The notes below the pieces were generated by a model. It made no database searches. It was not told the origin of the DNA and saw nothing but the letters and a program-made list of their open reading frames with translations. From Toxotes chatareus (lineage: Eukaryota > Chordata > Actinopteri > Toxotidae): a stretch of 64,000 nucleotides of DNA. The DNA is taken from the NCBI GenBank assembly GCA_016801885.1, contig CM028902.1:23961580-24025579 (forward strand). The letters are read 5' to 3'. The first letter of the stretch is position 1, and every line of letters starts with the position of its first letter. Shown one piece after another: positions 24,201-32,339 of this stretch. Made by a program: the position numbers and the translations under genes.

Positions 24201-24864
24201 AGGCGTCCTTTTCATGAAGACAGTTGTTTACTTTTATTGTTTCTCACCAAACACACTGTGTGTATTGTTGAAGCCTGACAGACCTCTTGATAGCATTTTC
24301 CTTCCTTATGACACATTAGCTGATTTTCTTAATATTACAAATCTTGTAGGATGCAGTTCACATCCATGTTTTCCAGCTTGGATTCGTTACTGTTTTTCCT
24401 GCCTTTGCAGGTGCATTGCTCCACTTCTTCCTGTTGTGCATATCAAGTCACCCAGACGCTAATGCATGTGTATGATAAAAACAGAACTGAACTAAAGGAT
24501 TAACTGTGTTATTAAAAAGTATGGACTACATAAAAATAGCATCCTATAGTCCATCAATTAATCAGAAGGTAGCAGCCCAGTGGTCTGGAAACTGAAGCGG
24601 TACCGTCACTGTGTTTTCAATATACTACACAAACTAAGAAGATGACGATGACTATGATTTTTCATCATTAACATACTTACAGACACCATCGGTCTTGTCT
24701 GCAGTGCGTGTCCATGCCACCTGCCGGGTCTCCATGATGACTTGCACAGTGAGCCGCTCTGCTTTCTGCCGAAACACCGTCATGACCACACCCATCTCCA
24801 TATCCCGTTTGATTACGATCTTCTTGTACTCCGTCATCTCGCCTTGCTGCCCCAAATGAGCCAT
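4995..24864 (-). CDS. plcg2: phospholipase C gamma 2 (1-phosphatidylinositol 4,5-bisphosphate phosphodiesterase gamma-2), 32 coding exons
   Basis: This enzyme hydrolyses PIP2 to IP3 and diacylglycerol at the plasma membrane downstream of B-cell, Fc and other immune receptors. Coding exons in mRNA order: 24864-24681, 23114-22965, 21696-21603, 21515-21468, 21011-20927, 20674-20594, 20496-20453, 20312-20240, 19671-19570, 19305-19187, 18673-18588, 18321-18204, 17862-17694, 17599-17504, 16125-16039, 15776-15607, 15425-15225, 13806-13684, 13605-13425, 12899-12831, 12667-12558, 12431-12335, 12240-12168, 11270-11098, 10786-10684, 9339-9136, 7350-7211, 6938-6830, 6694-6527, 5474-5386, 5298-5132, 5025-4995. 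All junctions are GT-AG and in phase; the sum is 3744 bases, giving 1247 aa against about 1265 in human. Domain order is PH, EF-hands, X box, split PH with SH2-SH2-SH3 inside, Y box, C2. The N-terminal motif [11 protein letters not shown] and the conserved linker tyrosines fit gamma-2 rather than gamma-1. The start is the first ATG of its exon. Confidence 0.95.
5345..5380. repeat. TG microsatellite
   Basis: About 18 TG repeats in the intron immediately after plcg2 exon 31; the donor GT is 4 bases away. Confidence 0.95.
5386..6938 (-). CDS. plcg2: plcg2 exons 29-31: C2 domain
   Basis: Exon 29 (6938-6830) [20 protein letters not shown]; exon 30 (6694-6527) [28 protein letters not shown] and [11 protein letters not shown]; exon 31 (5474-5386) [20 protein letters not shown]. 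This is the Ca2+-responsive C2 domain that docks the enzyme on membranes. The exon 31 donor GTGAGAACACACACAC runs straight into a CA microsatellite (5345-5380 on the plus strand as TG). Confidence 0.95.
5855..6302 (-). mobile_element. hAT-type non-autonomous element (MITE)
   Basis: Contains CCCAAGTACTGTACTTGGG near the left end, GATGCTACTTTATACTTC internally, and ends TATTTCTTCCACCACTGG. Its reverse complement begins CAGTGGTGGAAGAAATACTC, a terminal sequence I know from a very common teleost hAT-like MITE. A second copy with CAGCGGTGGAAAGAACATTC lies at 29505. It sits inside the plcg2 intron between exons 30 and 31. Confidence 0.7.
6371..6398. repeat. TG microsatellite
   Basis: About 13 TG repeats in the plcg2 intron between exons 30 and 31. 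Confidence 0.95.
7211..9339 (-). CDS. plcg2: plcg2 exons 27-28: catalytic Y box
   Basis: Exon 27 (9339-9136) contains REIRSFVE-like [35 protein letters not shown] and MVALNFQTA. Exon 28 (7350-7211) contains [20 protein letters not shown]. These form the second half of the TIM barrel, with the substrate-binding Arg of SRVYPKGQR and the SSNYDP loop present. The 1.8-kb intron between them holds parts of a fold-back repeat family. Confidence 0.95.
8268..9080. mobile_element. fragments of a teleost fold-back repeat
   Basis: The left part (8268-8300) reads CCTTAAAGGAATAGTTGGAT. The right part (about 8998-9075) reads GGACAGAGCGAGGCCAGCTG, CCAAGCTAAGCTAACT and AAATATGAAGCTGC. These belong to a dispersed teleost element whose ends are inverted. 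The middle is not clearly part of it. It lies in the plcg2 intron between exons 27 and 28, ending about 55 bases beyond the exon 27 donor. Confidence 0.5.
10249..10361. mobile_element. short hAT-type MITE with inverted ends
   Basis: Begins CACGGTCCCCAACCCCCGGG and ends GGTTGGGGACCGCTG, so the ends are inverted repeats of the form CAGCGGTCCCCAACC. Length is about 110 bp. The interior is GC-rich at the left. No clear 8-bp target duplication was seen. In plcg2 intron 26. Confidence 0.7.
10438..10560. mobile_element. dispersed MITE fragment (TATAAGCCGCA family)
   Basis: Contains TTCCGGACTATTGAGCGCAC, AATATAAGCCGCACCCACTAA and CTATAAGCCGCAGG, motifs of a dispersed non-coding element seen in several teleosts. 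Boundaries are uncertain. Confidence 0.45.
10684..12240 (-). CDS. plcg2: plcg2 exons 24-26: second half of split PH domain
   Basis: Exon 24 (12240-12168) has [17 protein letters not shown]; exon 25 (11270-11098) has [18 protein letters not shown], the final PH helix; exon 26 (10786-10684) has [18 protein letters not shown], leading into the Y box. The order and motifs match human PLCG2 (ELSDLVVYCKPTSK). The split PH half is known in human PLCG2 to bind activated Rac. Confidence 0.9.
12335..12667 (-). CDS. plcg2: plcg2 exons 22-23: SH3 domain
   Basis: Exon 22 (12667-12558, 110 bp) reads [20 protein letters not shown] and ends in NNGW; exon 23 (12431-12335) continues [20 protein letters not shown]. 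Together they form a complete SH3 fold: ALYDY-like start, paired W, and PSNYV. It recruits proline-rich partners. Exon 22 is flanked by long TG and CA tracts in opposite orientation (see findings). Confidence 0.93.
12496..12550. repeat. TG microsatellite beside plcg2 exon 22 donor
   Basis: About 27 pure TG repeats in the 126-bp intron between exons 22 and 23, starting seven bases beyond the exon 22 boundary. On the transcribed (sense) strand this is a CA tract. Confidence 0.97.
12681..12748. repeat. AC microsatellite beside plcg2 exon 22 acceptor
   Basis: About 34 pure AC repeats in the 163-bp intron between exons 21 and 22, ending about 13 bases before the exon 22 boundary. On the sense strand it is a GU tract that takes the place of a normal polypyrimidine/branch region. 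Confidence 0.97.
12831..12899 (-). CDS. plcg2: plcg2 exon 21: SH2-SH3 linker with regulatory tyrosines
   Basis: A 69-bp in-phase exon coding [19 protein letters not shown] and four more residues. The two tyrosines (LYEM and TYVEP) align with human Tyr753 and Tyr759, targets of BTK/SYK whose phosphorylation releases autoinhibition. Acidic surroundings are kept. Being 23 whole codons, this exon could be skipped without a frame shift. Confidence 0.9.
13180..13421 (-). mobile_element. dispersed teleost repeat, reverse copy
   Basis: Contains GGTCCCCAGAGGATCGATCA, TTTTCCTCTAGTGCCACCA and CCCAGAGGATGGATCCTAA. These are reverse-orientation versions of blocks found at 57640-58340 in this window (CATCCTCTGGGGAACATGAA; GGTGGCACTAGATGAAAA). 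It sits immediately downstream of the plcg2 exon 20 donor. Confidence 0.65.
13425..15776 (-). CDS. plcg2: plcg2 exons 17-20: tandem SH2 domains
   Basis: N-SH2: exon 17 ([19 protein letters not shown], then [13 protein letters not shown]) and exon 18 ([31 protein letters not shown]). C-SH2: exon 19 ([38 protein letters not shown]) and exon 20 ([27 protein letters not shown]). Both phosphotyrosine-binding Arg residues (FLVR and FLIR) are intact. The C-SH2 holds the enzyme autoinhibited. The exon 18 donor GTTTGC is weak. The intron 18 (13807-15224) holds a MITE and a local duplication. Confidence 0.95.
13886..14113. mobile_element. MITE with terminal inverted repeats
   Basis: The left end GGGTCACAAATTAAAGGAAA is matched by the inverted right end GGTTTTCCTTTTATTTGTCAC. 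Total length is about 228 bp, flanked by TA-rich DNA, in the plcg2 intron between exons 18 and 19. The interior text (CACCTTGTGGTGGCCCAACG) is also familiar from this element family. No transposase is encoded. Confidence 0.75.
14271..14322. repeat. local direct repeat, copy 1
   Basis: GGGAAAGAGTTACTAAGCGT and GTGGGTGTATGGGTGAAAGT are repeated at 15083-15130 with few changes, both in plcg2 intron 18. Confidence 0.85.
15083..15130. repeat. local direct repeat, copy 2
   Basis: GGGGAAAGAGTTACTAAGTG and TGTGGGTGTAAGTGAAAGTG match the copy at 14271-14322 in the same orientation, about 810 bp away. Confidence 0.85.
16039..17599 (-). CDS. plcg2: plcg2 exons 15-16: end of X box and first half of split PH domain
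   Basis: Exon 15 (17599-17504) begins HKKL, with basic [21 protein letters not shown]. Exon 16 (16125-16039) has [16 protein letters not shown], the PH beta-strand core, followed by an acidic stretch [10 protein letters not shown]. The acidic linker belongs to the autoinhibitory X-Y insert. Exon 16's acceptor is preceded by a pure CT tract of about 32 bases on the sense strand, serving as its polypyrimidine tract. Confidence 0.9.
16127..16163. repeat. GA microsatellite at plcg2 exon 16 acceptor
   Basis: A GA run of about 32 bases directly adjoins the exon 16 boundary. On the sense strand it is a CU tract ending in the acceptor CAG. Confidence 0.95.
17694..19305 (-). CDS. plcg2: plcg2 exons 11-14: catalytic X box
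   Basis: Codes residues about 288-451 of the TIM-barrel X half. Visible catalytic features are [20 protein letters not shown] (first catalytic His), [14 protein letters not shown] (Ca2+-ligand Glu and Asp), [14 protein letters not shown] (second catalytic His) and [11 protein letters not shown] (Glu ligand). All active-site residues expected for an active PLC are present. The exon 14 donor AAG|GTGTGTGTG opens a short TG tract. Confidence 0.95.
19570..21515 (-). CDS. plcg2: plcg2 exons 5-10: EF-hand region
   Basis: Six small exons (48, 85, 81, 44, 73 and 102 bp) code residues about 143-287. Recognisable parts are [60 protein letters not shown] and [11 protein letters not shown]. This is the helical EF-hand module between the PH domain and the catalytic core. 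The 48-bp exon is near micro-exon size. Exon 9 must use the acceptor ending ATACAG at 20313-20314; the nearer CACAG would introduce a stop. Confidence 0.9.
21139..21209. repeat. compound TA/GA microsatellite
   Basis: About 20 TA repeats (to 21178) are followed by about 13 GA repeats. In the plcg2 intron between exons 5 and 6. Confidence 0.95.
21603..23114 (-). CDS. plcg2: plcg2 exons 3-4: second half of N-terminal PH domain
   Basis: Exon 3 (23114-22965) carries [17 protein letters not shown] and [15 protein letters not shown]; exon 4 (21696-21603) carries [17 protein letters not shown]. Both follow human PLCG2 closely (residues about 62-142). The intron between them (21697-22964) holds a fold-back repeat with a GCCTA tract. 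The exon 4 donor GTAAACACACAC runs directly into a CA microsatellite. Confidence 0.93.
21885..22565. mobile_element. fold-back teleost repeat containing a GCCTA tract
   Basis: Begins TTAAGAGAATAGTTTGGTAA and continues to a pentanucleotide tract (GCCTA/GCTTA, 22003-22047), then GCATGAGGACTGGAAGCTGA. Toward 22460 the inverted form appears: CTAGCTTCCAGTCGCTAAGCTATGCTAACC. The two ends can pair. It lies in plcg2 intron 3 and belongs to the same family as the pieces at 8268-9080. Confidence 0.6.
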
Positions 24865-24872
24865 CTCTGCTG
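24681..24872 (-). CDS. plcg2: plcg2 exon 2: start codon and first half of N-terminal PH domain
   Basis: Codes residues 1-61. The ATG is at 24864-24862. The acceptor region reads CTCAGCAGCAGAGATG, giving overlapping NAGNAG acceptors that move only untranslated bases. The peptide contains the PH-domain motif [13 protein letters not shown], specific to PLC gamma-2. The donor is GTAAGTATG, a near-consensus site. The N-terminal PH domain contributes to membrane recruitment. Confidence 0.93.
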
Positions 24873-24959
24873 CTGAGACCGGACAGGAGAGAAACAGAGC
24901 CTGTCAGTGCTGCCAGTGTAAAATGCCTCAACTATGAAGTGTTCGTGAGGTCAAATCAA

Positions 24960-25245
24960 CTCCATGTGGCTTATGCAGGTATTTTGTAGAGAAGGGCCCC
25001 CAACACCAAGCCCTGGGAGACTCCTGTGGGGAGGCGATGGGATATGGATGCTTGTCTTTGCCATGATACATTTAAAGAATATGGATTCAAACCAAGAACG
25101 CTTTTCCTCCGATACCCATGCCTGAGAGTATGGATAGCAGGACTGCGTCAAAAGCTGCTGACAGGTCCGGCAAGATAAGAGCCGAGGACTGAGCTGCAAC
25201 TTTAGAGCTTCTGTCACAGACAAGACACAATGGCAGCAGATGTGG
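24960..25245 (-). pseudogene. LINE reverse transcriptase fossil
   Basis: On the minus strand, frames broken by shifts and gaps read LILPDLSAAFDAVLLSIL (reverse transcriptase motif A, usual form LLDLSAAFDTV), WFES, and GVSQGLVLGALLYKIPA (motif B region, usual form GVPQGSVLGPLLF). This is a short decayed piece of a non-LTR retrotransposon of the jockey/CR1/L2/Rex1 type. It lies in plcg2 intron 1 in the same orientation as the gene. Not functional. Confidence 0.7.
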
Positions 25246-27034
25246 CTTGGAGAAGGATGGTCAGAATGGGGTCCAGTGCACATGTAGCACAATGGCTTAC
25301 AAGTCAGGCGTTTTGATATGTTGATCTAAATGAGAAGGGTGAATGAAGGAAATGATGCACCACTGACCAGAAGAGACAGAGGCTGCAGTCTCCTCCTGCC
25401 CTGTGAGTTTGATAATGATAATTTATAGGATTGTTACATTAGCCAGGAAAGTCCCATGTTTGTATGCTCAGTAACACTGAGGACATCGTTCAAAGAAGAC
25501 ACTGAAATGGGAAATAGAAAAAATGTTTCTGGAACCATGAGTAATTTGATGACAGGCCAAAATTAGATGCCTGTTGTGGGTTTGTGGGCGCTCTGCGAGC
25601 CAGAGTCTGAACTCTGAGTGGACTGAGTCCAACAGACTTCTCACTTCAAGTCTGATTCAGGAGTCACATTCACCCAGTTTTTGAATTTCCCTTTTAAACT
25701 TACACATGTAAGTCATACCCCCCACACACACACACACACTTATTATCCATATCAATAATTTATTTTATACCTACTGTATTTTTATACTCCATGTTTTAGA
25801 AGGGGAAGTAAGATAGGCTGGTGTTTATATAGATGGGGTGAGGTAAACTGTTTCAGTGGACAGTATCTTTAAACTTTAATCAACCTGTGGTCCTAACAGA
25901 CTGGGAATGTGTAGTAGAGTGATAGTGTAAGATGAAAAGGCTTATTTTGAAACAGTGTGTTTCAAAATGTGGAAGAGTGTTGAGCTTGGATCGCCACAAT
26001 ACCTGATATTTAACTTGCAAATGACCAGCGCGATACCAAAACAAAACAGTCCCACAGGAAGAGTTCTGTGGAAATAAATTTCAGCTTAACTCTGTTATGA
26101 AATAGCAATAAAGAGTAGTGTGGGCAGCTTTTGAATATATTTCTCAAGACATAATGTCTAATTAAGGACAAGGCAGAAGTAAATAGAATAACCAAGCTCA
26201 TGAAATTAAAAAAAAAAAAACTAGGACCCATCCTCTGTCTTTAGCGTCATTAAAAATGTATTAATGTATCTATGAAAGATCCAGAAAGAAATCAGAATTT
26301 CCTGCTTCTCTTTAGGTTCAGATGAATAATGTGAAACGACGTGTTTTTTTAGTGTAAATATCTGTTGTCTGCTTTTATCTACGCTAGCTGAGAAGCCTGA
26401 AATATAAAAACTAAAACGCATTAGTTCAGTGTTCTGAAATGAAGTGAATGATTAACTGAGAGCATTACACAACTATTCCCCTGTTTTCCCTCCAGAAACC
26501 TTTACCCCTGTGAAGGGACTGTCCCTGCAGGGATCACTGCAGCGTTAATGAGACAGATTTCCTCATACTTATGCAGCAGTAATGCATACCAGCAATACTG
26601 TGCTAATACAGCCATATATGTTCACGTCATGTGAGCACAATGCTTCAGGAAAACCGGGGTTTGCTGTAAACCAGGCTGTGATGATCCACTGTGCTGAATT
26701 TTATCCTGTTTGCTCTGTTGCTGTGACAGTTCTGGGATACACACTGTAACACAGACCCACATACAGCAAAGGAATGTATATGTCTGAGTTTTTGTTGAGT
26801 GTCACTGGATGTTAAATGGAACTATCACCGCGTCTAAACTGCACTAGATAAAAAAACAAATGCGACAGAGGCAGAAAAAGTGTCACAGGTTGAATTAAAC
26901 CAGTGTGAAAAGGCAACAGAACGACTCTTTTATATGACTCTTTTGACTTTTTTATATTCTAGTAGGCTAAATCAAAAGTTAGCTTCACCACAGTTCACTG
27001 AGTTTTTCAGTGAGGTTGGAGATTAAAGTTGAAA

Positions 27035-27215
27035 GTTGTCTGCCACTTATCTGGGTCCAGGCCCAGGTCGCCGGGGAGACTACCGCCCAGTCCACTATGC
27101 CACCTGCCACGGGTGGTGGGCCCATGGGAGGTGGTGCCACCCGGAGTGGGGCTCAAACACACGACCTCGAGAGACTCGTGCTCTACCACCTGAGCTAATC
27201 GGGCGGCCAAAGTTG
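27035..27215 (-). mobile_element. tRNA-derived SINE-like copy
   Basis: The minus strand begins GGCCGCCCGATTAGCTCAGG, followed by TGGTAGAGCACGAG, which matches a tRNA D-arm/A box, and then GTGTGTTTGAGCCCC, a degraded B box. A unique GC-rich body ends GATAAGTGGCAGACAAC. The anticodon arm does not fold, so it is not a tRNA gene. Confidence 0.6.
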
Positions 27216-28540
27216 AAAGTAAGCCCCTGTATTTAACAGCTGTAACCAATTCATTACAGACATCATCAGAATGAAATGTAAGGCTGCATTAATCATTTTA
27301 AACATAACTAAGAGTGAATATAAACACTGAGTGGCTACAGTCCAAATCCAGCAGGTACACAAAGACTTTTATTTTTATAGTTTTCACAGAGCACATTATT
27401 CTGTGCCCTGGTCAACACTGTTTCCAGCACCAAATGGAAAAACAGCTAAAAACGAGCTACTGAAGAAAACACCAAAGAACCAGATACGTTGGTGAGGACC
27501 GAAACACAGCTACAAGACGAGCGAATATTGGACTTAAAGTCATCAGATGGACAGAAACATCGATGTAGCTTAATTAATAGTGTGTGTGTGCTGAATGTGG
27601 TTACCAGTAGCCATACTAAAATTATAAGGTGATAAATATGTCAGGGCTGTTTGTTTTGGAATTGTGCCTCCTAATGGCCAAATGATCCTAACCCTCAGCT
27701 CAGTGTGGACAAACTCAGGCAGAGGTCAGACTCCTCCACATACCTCACTGCAGGTGGAGACCAGGCCAGCTAATGATCTGTAAACGTGTAAGTCTATAGC
27801 TGAGCTATGGCGAAGCTGTGAGGTAAATAATCTGGTTCCAACCCGCCCCGGGGCCAGTCAACTCTCAGACGCAGATTTGTTACCACTCTCGACCAATTCA
27901 GCCAGTAAACCTGTGATCCTTGACTGGTTCCACTGGTCGCTGTTGAACTCAGCCAATGGGATGAGGAGTTCTACCTCCAAGGAGGGTTTGTAAACACATA
28001 CTGTTCCAGTCTGGCCCTCGAGTGTATCATCGTTTGCTCGTGGTATGAAAACATTTAGAAACCCTGACTGTTTAGACATTCAGAGTTCCCTGTTCTGTTG
28101 GAAATACCGCACAGAACTGCAGACTCCCTTTAACAGAACAAGCCTCTTGATCCTCAGAGCGGAGGCAGTTTTGGTGCATTTTTTTTTAAACAGTTACTGA
28201 CAGCACCAAGTCCCAGAGACATGCCAAGCACCCAAAACATCTTGTCCAGCCTGCTATATCAATATGACAGAAACACATCTCAACATCATACAGCACAGTT
28301 CACAGCCTCCAAAGCAACAATACAGCTGAATCAACATGTCTTTAAACATGTTTCACTGAGCATTACAACCTTCATGAAGGAACAACAGCATCAACAGGCC
28401 TGTTGAATTACACTGACTTTTATCAGCTGTGAAGTTTTATTACAAACGAGGTGAAATGGTCCTTTCACCGGCCATGTGTGGTCAGCTGGCTTCATACCAA
28501 ACGCCTTTATTTGAAAACATAAATAAATAAAAGCTAAACT

Positions 28541-28745
28541 GAGTTTTCACAGGGTGAACCACCATCGTGGAAATCCGGTCCCCGCGTTCATCGTTTGCCT
28601 CCGCGACAACAGATCTAACGGTGACTGCGGTGAGGAGCCCGCGGTGTGCGTCCTCAGAGCCGGAGGAGCCGGTGTGACAGAGCAGAGGACTGACTCCCCG
28701 CTGAGCCGCATCAAGCCTGCTCACACACGCATCATCTGCAGCACA
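28541..28745. promoter_or_regulatory. CpG-rich patch in plcg2 intron 1
   Basis: Roughly 15 or more CpG dinucleotides fall within about 190 bp, clearly denser than the flanks. It begins about 130 bp downstream of the exon 1 donor. It may be part of the promoter/first-exon CpG cluster or hold an alternative first exon. Open frames exist on both strands here but match nothing I know. Confidence 0.4.
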
Positions 28746-28875
28746 CAAGATATGCTGCCAGTAAAAAAAGCGGATTTCCCCCTTTCTTACTTAACCCTGA
28801 CACAACACGGGCAGTTTAACACGAGCCAGAAAGAAGAAAAAAAAGAAAGAGATTTTAATAAAGTAAAAGTCTTAC

Positions 28876-29010
28876 CTTACAAGTGTAATCGATTCTTTTT
28901 CCGCTCTGCAAAGACTCCGCTTGTTTTCTATCAAATCATGATTTGAAAGTTATGAAATGAAGCTGGAGAGGATGTAGAGTGTTGACAAAAAGGCCAGCCG
29001 CAAAACGGTC
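28876..29010 (-). other. plcg2: probable non-coding exon 1 of plcg2
   Basis: A good donor (CTTGTAAG then GTAAGACT on the minus strand) occurs at 28876. The ATG exon carries an acceptor only a few bases before its ATG, so an upstream untranslated exon is required; human PLCG2 likewise begins with a non-coding exon. The 5' limit and the transcription start are not visible. Intron 1 would be about 4.0 kb. Confidence 0.55.
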
Positions 29011-29300
29011 AGTTCCTCTATCTGTGTGTACAAGGAAGTAAAAGTTAACTTGCATTATAGGCATAGCCTACAAGTTTCAAAAAAAAAAAAAAAGGGCCGG
29101 AAGAAAGGACGGTATCTATGCAAACAACACTATGCAAGAGGCACCGGACGGAAGGCTGTAAGCTGCTGCTCTGACCTGCTGCGTGAAGACGAGTGCGTCC
29201 TTTCCAAAGTAAAGCGTGAGACCGAGCTCTGCAGATTGTTTTACTGTGGAAACCTGTCCGCAGTCAGTCCACTGTCTCTGAGGCTCCGAGCACCATGAGG
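28960..29300 (-). promoter_or_regulatory. plcg2: candidate plcg2 promoter region
   Basis: This is the sequence upstream of the presumed non-coding exon. It holds GGAA-core (ETS/PU.1-like) sites at about 29011-29020 (minus) and 29032-29040 (plus), and a one-mismatch octamer, ATGCAAAC, at about 29118-29125. Such sites suit a blood-cell gene, but short motifs of this kind occur often by chance. No TATA box was identified. Confidence 0.3.
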
Positions 29301-29504
29301 ACGTAGTTTAGACTCAGTCCATCAGCTAGTGTTTGACAGGTGGCTCTCAAAGTAGGGTACGAGGACTCCTTGTAGTCCACGAGGGTGGTCAACAGGGTCC
29401 GCACAGGACTATGAATTCTTTCATTCACTGAAATGATCTCGGTTTTAAAGCGTGGAAAGGAAAGAAAAGACGGAAGAACAAGTTTTTACTCTTCTGTCTG
29501 TTAT

Positions 29505-29820
29505 CAGCGGTGGAAAGAACATTCAGATACACTTCAGTAAAACTACAAGTATATGTAAAGTAAAAGTACTTATACTGCAGAATGGTCCCATCAGAAGTGA
29601 AATTATTTCACATTATATTATTGAAAATTTTTTTAACAAAGCATTTTAATGATGTAGCTGCTCATTATATTTATTTTAGTCACTGCTGGGTAATTTAATC
29701 TATAACAATACCTCGAAATATAAAAATGGATCATGTGTTTTGTGTGTAAAATCTTAATCTGCTAAGTAACAAGACCGCTGAAGGGAAAAGTACGATATCC
29801 TCTGCAAAATAGGTAACATG
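29505..29820 (+). mobile_element. hAT-type MITE, second copy
   Basis: Begins CAGCGGTGGAAAGAACATTC and includes AAAGTAAAAGTACTTATACTGC and CATTATATTATTGA. It matches the family of the element at 5855-6302, whose reverse complement starts CAGTGGTGGAAGAAATACTC. It lies upstream of plcg2. Confidence 0.65.
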
Positions 29821-29849
29821 GGCATATTCAAGTAATTCACGTAAAGACT

Positions 29850-30265
29850 TTGGTAAAGTTAAGCACGTTTCTTTCCCCAGGCTGTGGCTCTGATGAATAT
29901 GTGACTGTTTTTTTCCCCACTACCTCCTTCAGCATCTTTGCACATTTTTCCACTACCTCATTTCACCGTCTCTTTATGTTTTTTTGCACTATAACCTGCA
30001 CTATTCTCTCAATAGCCTGGATATATATTTATTTATATATATGTAAATAGTTATATAGTTATCTTTTTCTGGAACAAATTGCACTACCCACATTCAGACT
30101 GTCCCATTGCACCATTAGTGTTCCGTCGGTTGTGTGTTGTTGTTGTTGTTGTCTTTGTTGTTGTACCGCAGGAGAGGAAGAAAAACCGGAGTCAAATTCC
30201 TTGTTTGTATGTACAAACTTGGCCAATAAATCTGATTCTGATTCTGATTCTGATTCTGATTAAGT
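29850..30265 (+). mobile_element. 3' tail of a LINE-type element
   Basis: Runs of T-rich sequence, GTTGTTGTTGTTGTC, GGAGTCAAATTCCTTG and ACTTGGCCAATAAATCTG lead into a TCTGAT hexamer run (30229-30262). This arrangement is the usual 3' end of a common teleost non-LTR retrotransposon. The body is absent. Confidence 0.65.
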
Positions 30266-30269
30266 CCTT

Positions 30270-32335
30270 CAAAGAGGTACCACTGTCTGTTATGCATTTT
30301 CCAGACGGAAAATAAAAAATCGTTTAGGGGAAACAAATTATTCAAATAAATCAACAAATTAGATATTTCTTAATTTTACAGGACCAACGCAGAAAATAAT
30401 CAGGGAACACTCCGAATCTGATGATAAAACTGTTGCAGGTCTCTGATGAGAAAAGGCTGAAAAAGGTTTTGGAAAAATATTAAAGTAGAATGAAATCAAG
30501 TGCTGAGAACAGCGAGTACTATAGGATTAAAGTAAGAGCAGTGTGAGAGTTGAGCAAATGCAACCATTAACCATAATGGAAAATAAAGGTCTGCTACTGC
30601 TGTAAGATTATATAAAAGATTTGCATGTGTGACTTGCCTCAGTAATTTGCATGACAGCAGGACAGAGGAGGTGGAGGAGGGGTGAAAACACAGTTACCTT
30701 TCAGCCTCTGAGCAGGATGTTTGTAAAAGTACAGTTAGCGATGCCAAAGTGCAGATGTTGTCGTTCGTGTTTATGGCAACAATTCAATTTACAGGCTCTC
30801 CGACGAAGTCAGACATTTAAAAAAATAATAATAATAAAATAAAAAAATAAAAAAAACTAAGCAAATTTCCACACTTCACTCAAGTGAAAAACACAAGTGA
30901 AAGTAGGTGCACCCTCCAGACGCCCTTTGACTTTAATATAAGCAACTTTACAGGTCAACGCTGCAGCCATGTATGGCCTACGCACACACACACACACAAA
31001 CACACGCACACGCACACACACAGACAAAATAATCCTTCAGCATCGAACCCTACAGTACACCACTGTTCATTTTGTGTGCAGTTCCTCAGTCTCAGTTGTG
31101 TTTGAAACAAATCATGGACGAATAAAATGGAGTCTCACATCTGAGTGGACAACACAGGCCTGTTACAATGACAGGTGTCTGTTCTCTGTCATCCGTTGTA
31201 CATGTCCCTCCATGTCATAGATTTTCTCAGGCATAAATTGTCAGTCAAACTTCTCACTTAATGTCTTGGTCATGATGTGAGTGGACCGGATGTAGACTCT
31301 GAGAAAACAAAGCCAGCTTTGTACCCTGAAGTTTATCCACAGCCGTCAGTCTGAGGAGGGATAAAGTGTTTAGCACCCTTAGTATCGGAACAGTCGATGC
31401 ATCCTCTTGTATTCCTGAAATTCCCTGAATGTGTCCTAAGCTTGTCCGATGGGTAAAACACCAAGGATGTTGTCATTAGTCACGTGTTCACACATAAATA
31501 TCATGGCTCAGAGGGTGAACCGGTAACACAGACACTGACTAACAGGCTCACGTCAGAAACCTGAAGGTTTTTCAGAACTACACTGATTAAATAATCACAA
31601 TTACACATTTCTTAAAATGAGTTTAAGAGAATCCAGCCTCTCCTCTGAATCCAGGCTGGATAAAGCACATCACTCCATTTACAATTGTATATACATATGA
31701 TATATACATCATTATTAATGGTATAATATATTGTTTTGTTATGCTCACCTTCCTAATACTTCAGTTAGTGACTCCAGCAGACATGATGTGGATGCATTGC
31801 ATTCTGGTCAACTGAGGCTACTTCCACTTCTGTGACGGGGTTTTCTGTGGTATTTCTCGAACGTTCATTCAAAAAAAAAAAAAAAAAAAAGTTCTCTTCT
31901 ATCAAACACCAGTGTAGCTCTGTAGAATGAAGCGTGAACACACCCATAACACATTGCTCCCTTTCACACCGATGACTGACTGCAGACCTACACTCTGGTG
32001 GCTTTCAGCTGTGTGTGAAAGGGTCAGATCAGAATTTACAGACCATTTATCAGCCGTCTTTTAGACTTAGACTCTCTTAGCCTGGTTTATGTGGTGATGA
32101 TGTCTTCCAGAGCCGGCGTCATGTTTAAGAGCTGACTGCTGTACACATGAGGGTGACGTCAGTGTCATGTGTCATTGAAAGCAGCAGCAGTTTCTGTGTT
32201 AGAGGATCCAAGCAGAGTGATATCACTGTGTGTACTGCAGTCAGATGTAAATGTTCTCCAGCTATGTTAGATGCTAAAATCCCACCATGTGTCAATACCA
32301 GGTGAACCTGGTGCCTCTGGTCCATGTTCCCGTTG
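30270..32335. other. intergenic between plcg2 and meak7
   Basis: Contains a CA-rich tract at 30986-31022, a poly-A run near 31869-31890 and simple AT-rich sequence. No convincing gene was found. The part next to 32340 should be the meak7 3' UTR, but I found no canonical minus-strand AATAAA nearby, so its end is undefined. Confidence 0.5.
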
Positions 32336-32339
32336 CCCC

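Larger units (their letters stand above)
24950..28540. other. plcg2 intron 1, mostly unremarkable
   Basis: Apart from the LINE fossil and the SINE-like copy near 27040, this long first intron shows no exon-like open frame with conserved content. Blood-cell enhancers often lie in such introns, but none can be identified from sequence alone. Confidence 0.6.

Noticed and set aside
4995..24864. Assignment to plcg1 instead of plcg2
   Set aside because: N-terminal PH motifs, the linker tyrosine context, the C-terminal tail and neighbours meak7 and cotl1 all fit gamma-2.
24951..25292. 113-codon minus-strand frame as a host gene
   Set aside because: It is a shifted reading of a LINE reverse transcriptase fossil.
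27120..27210. tRNA gene on the minus strand
   Set aside because: A-box and partial B-box present, but the anticodon arm does not pair and the body continues as a SINE.
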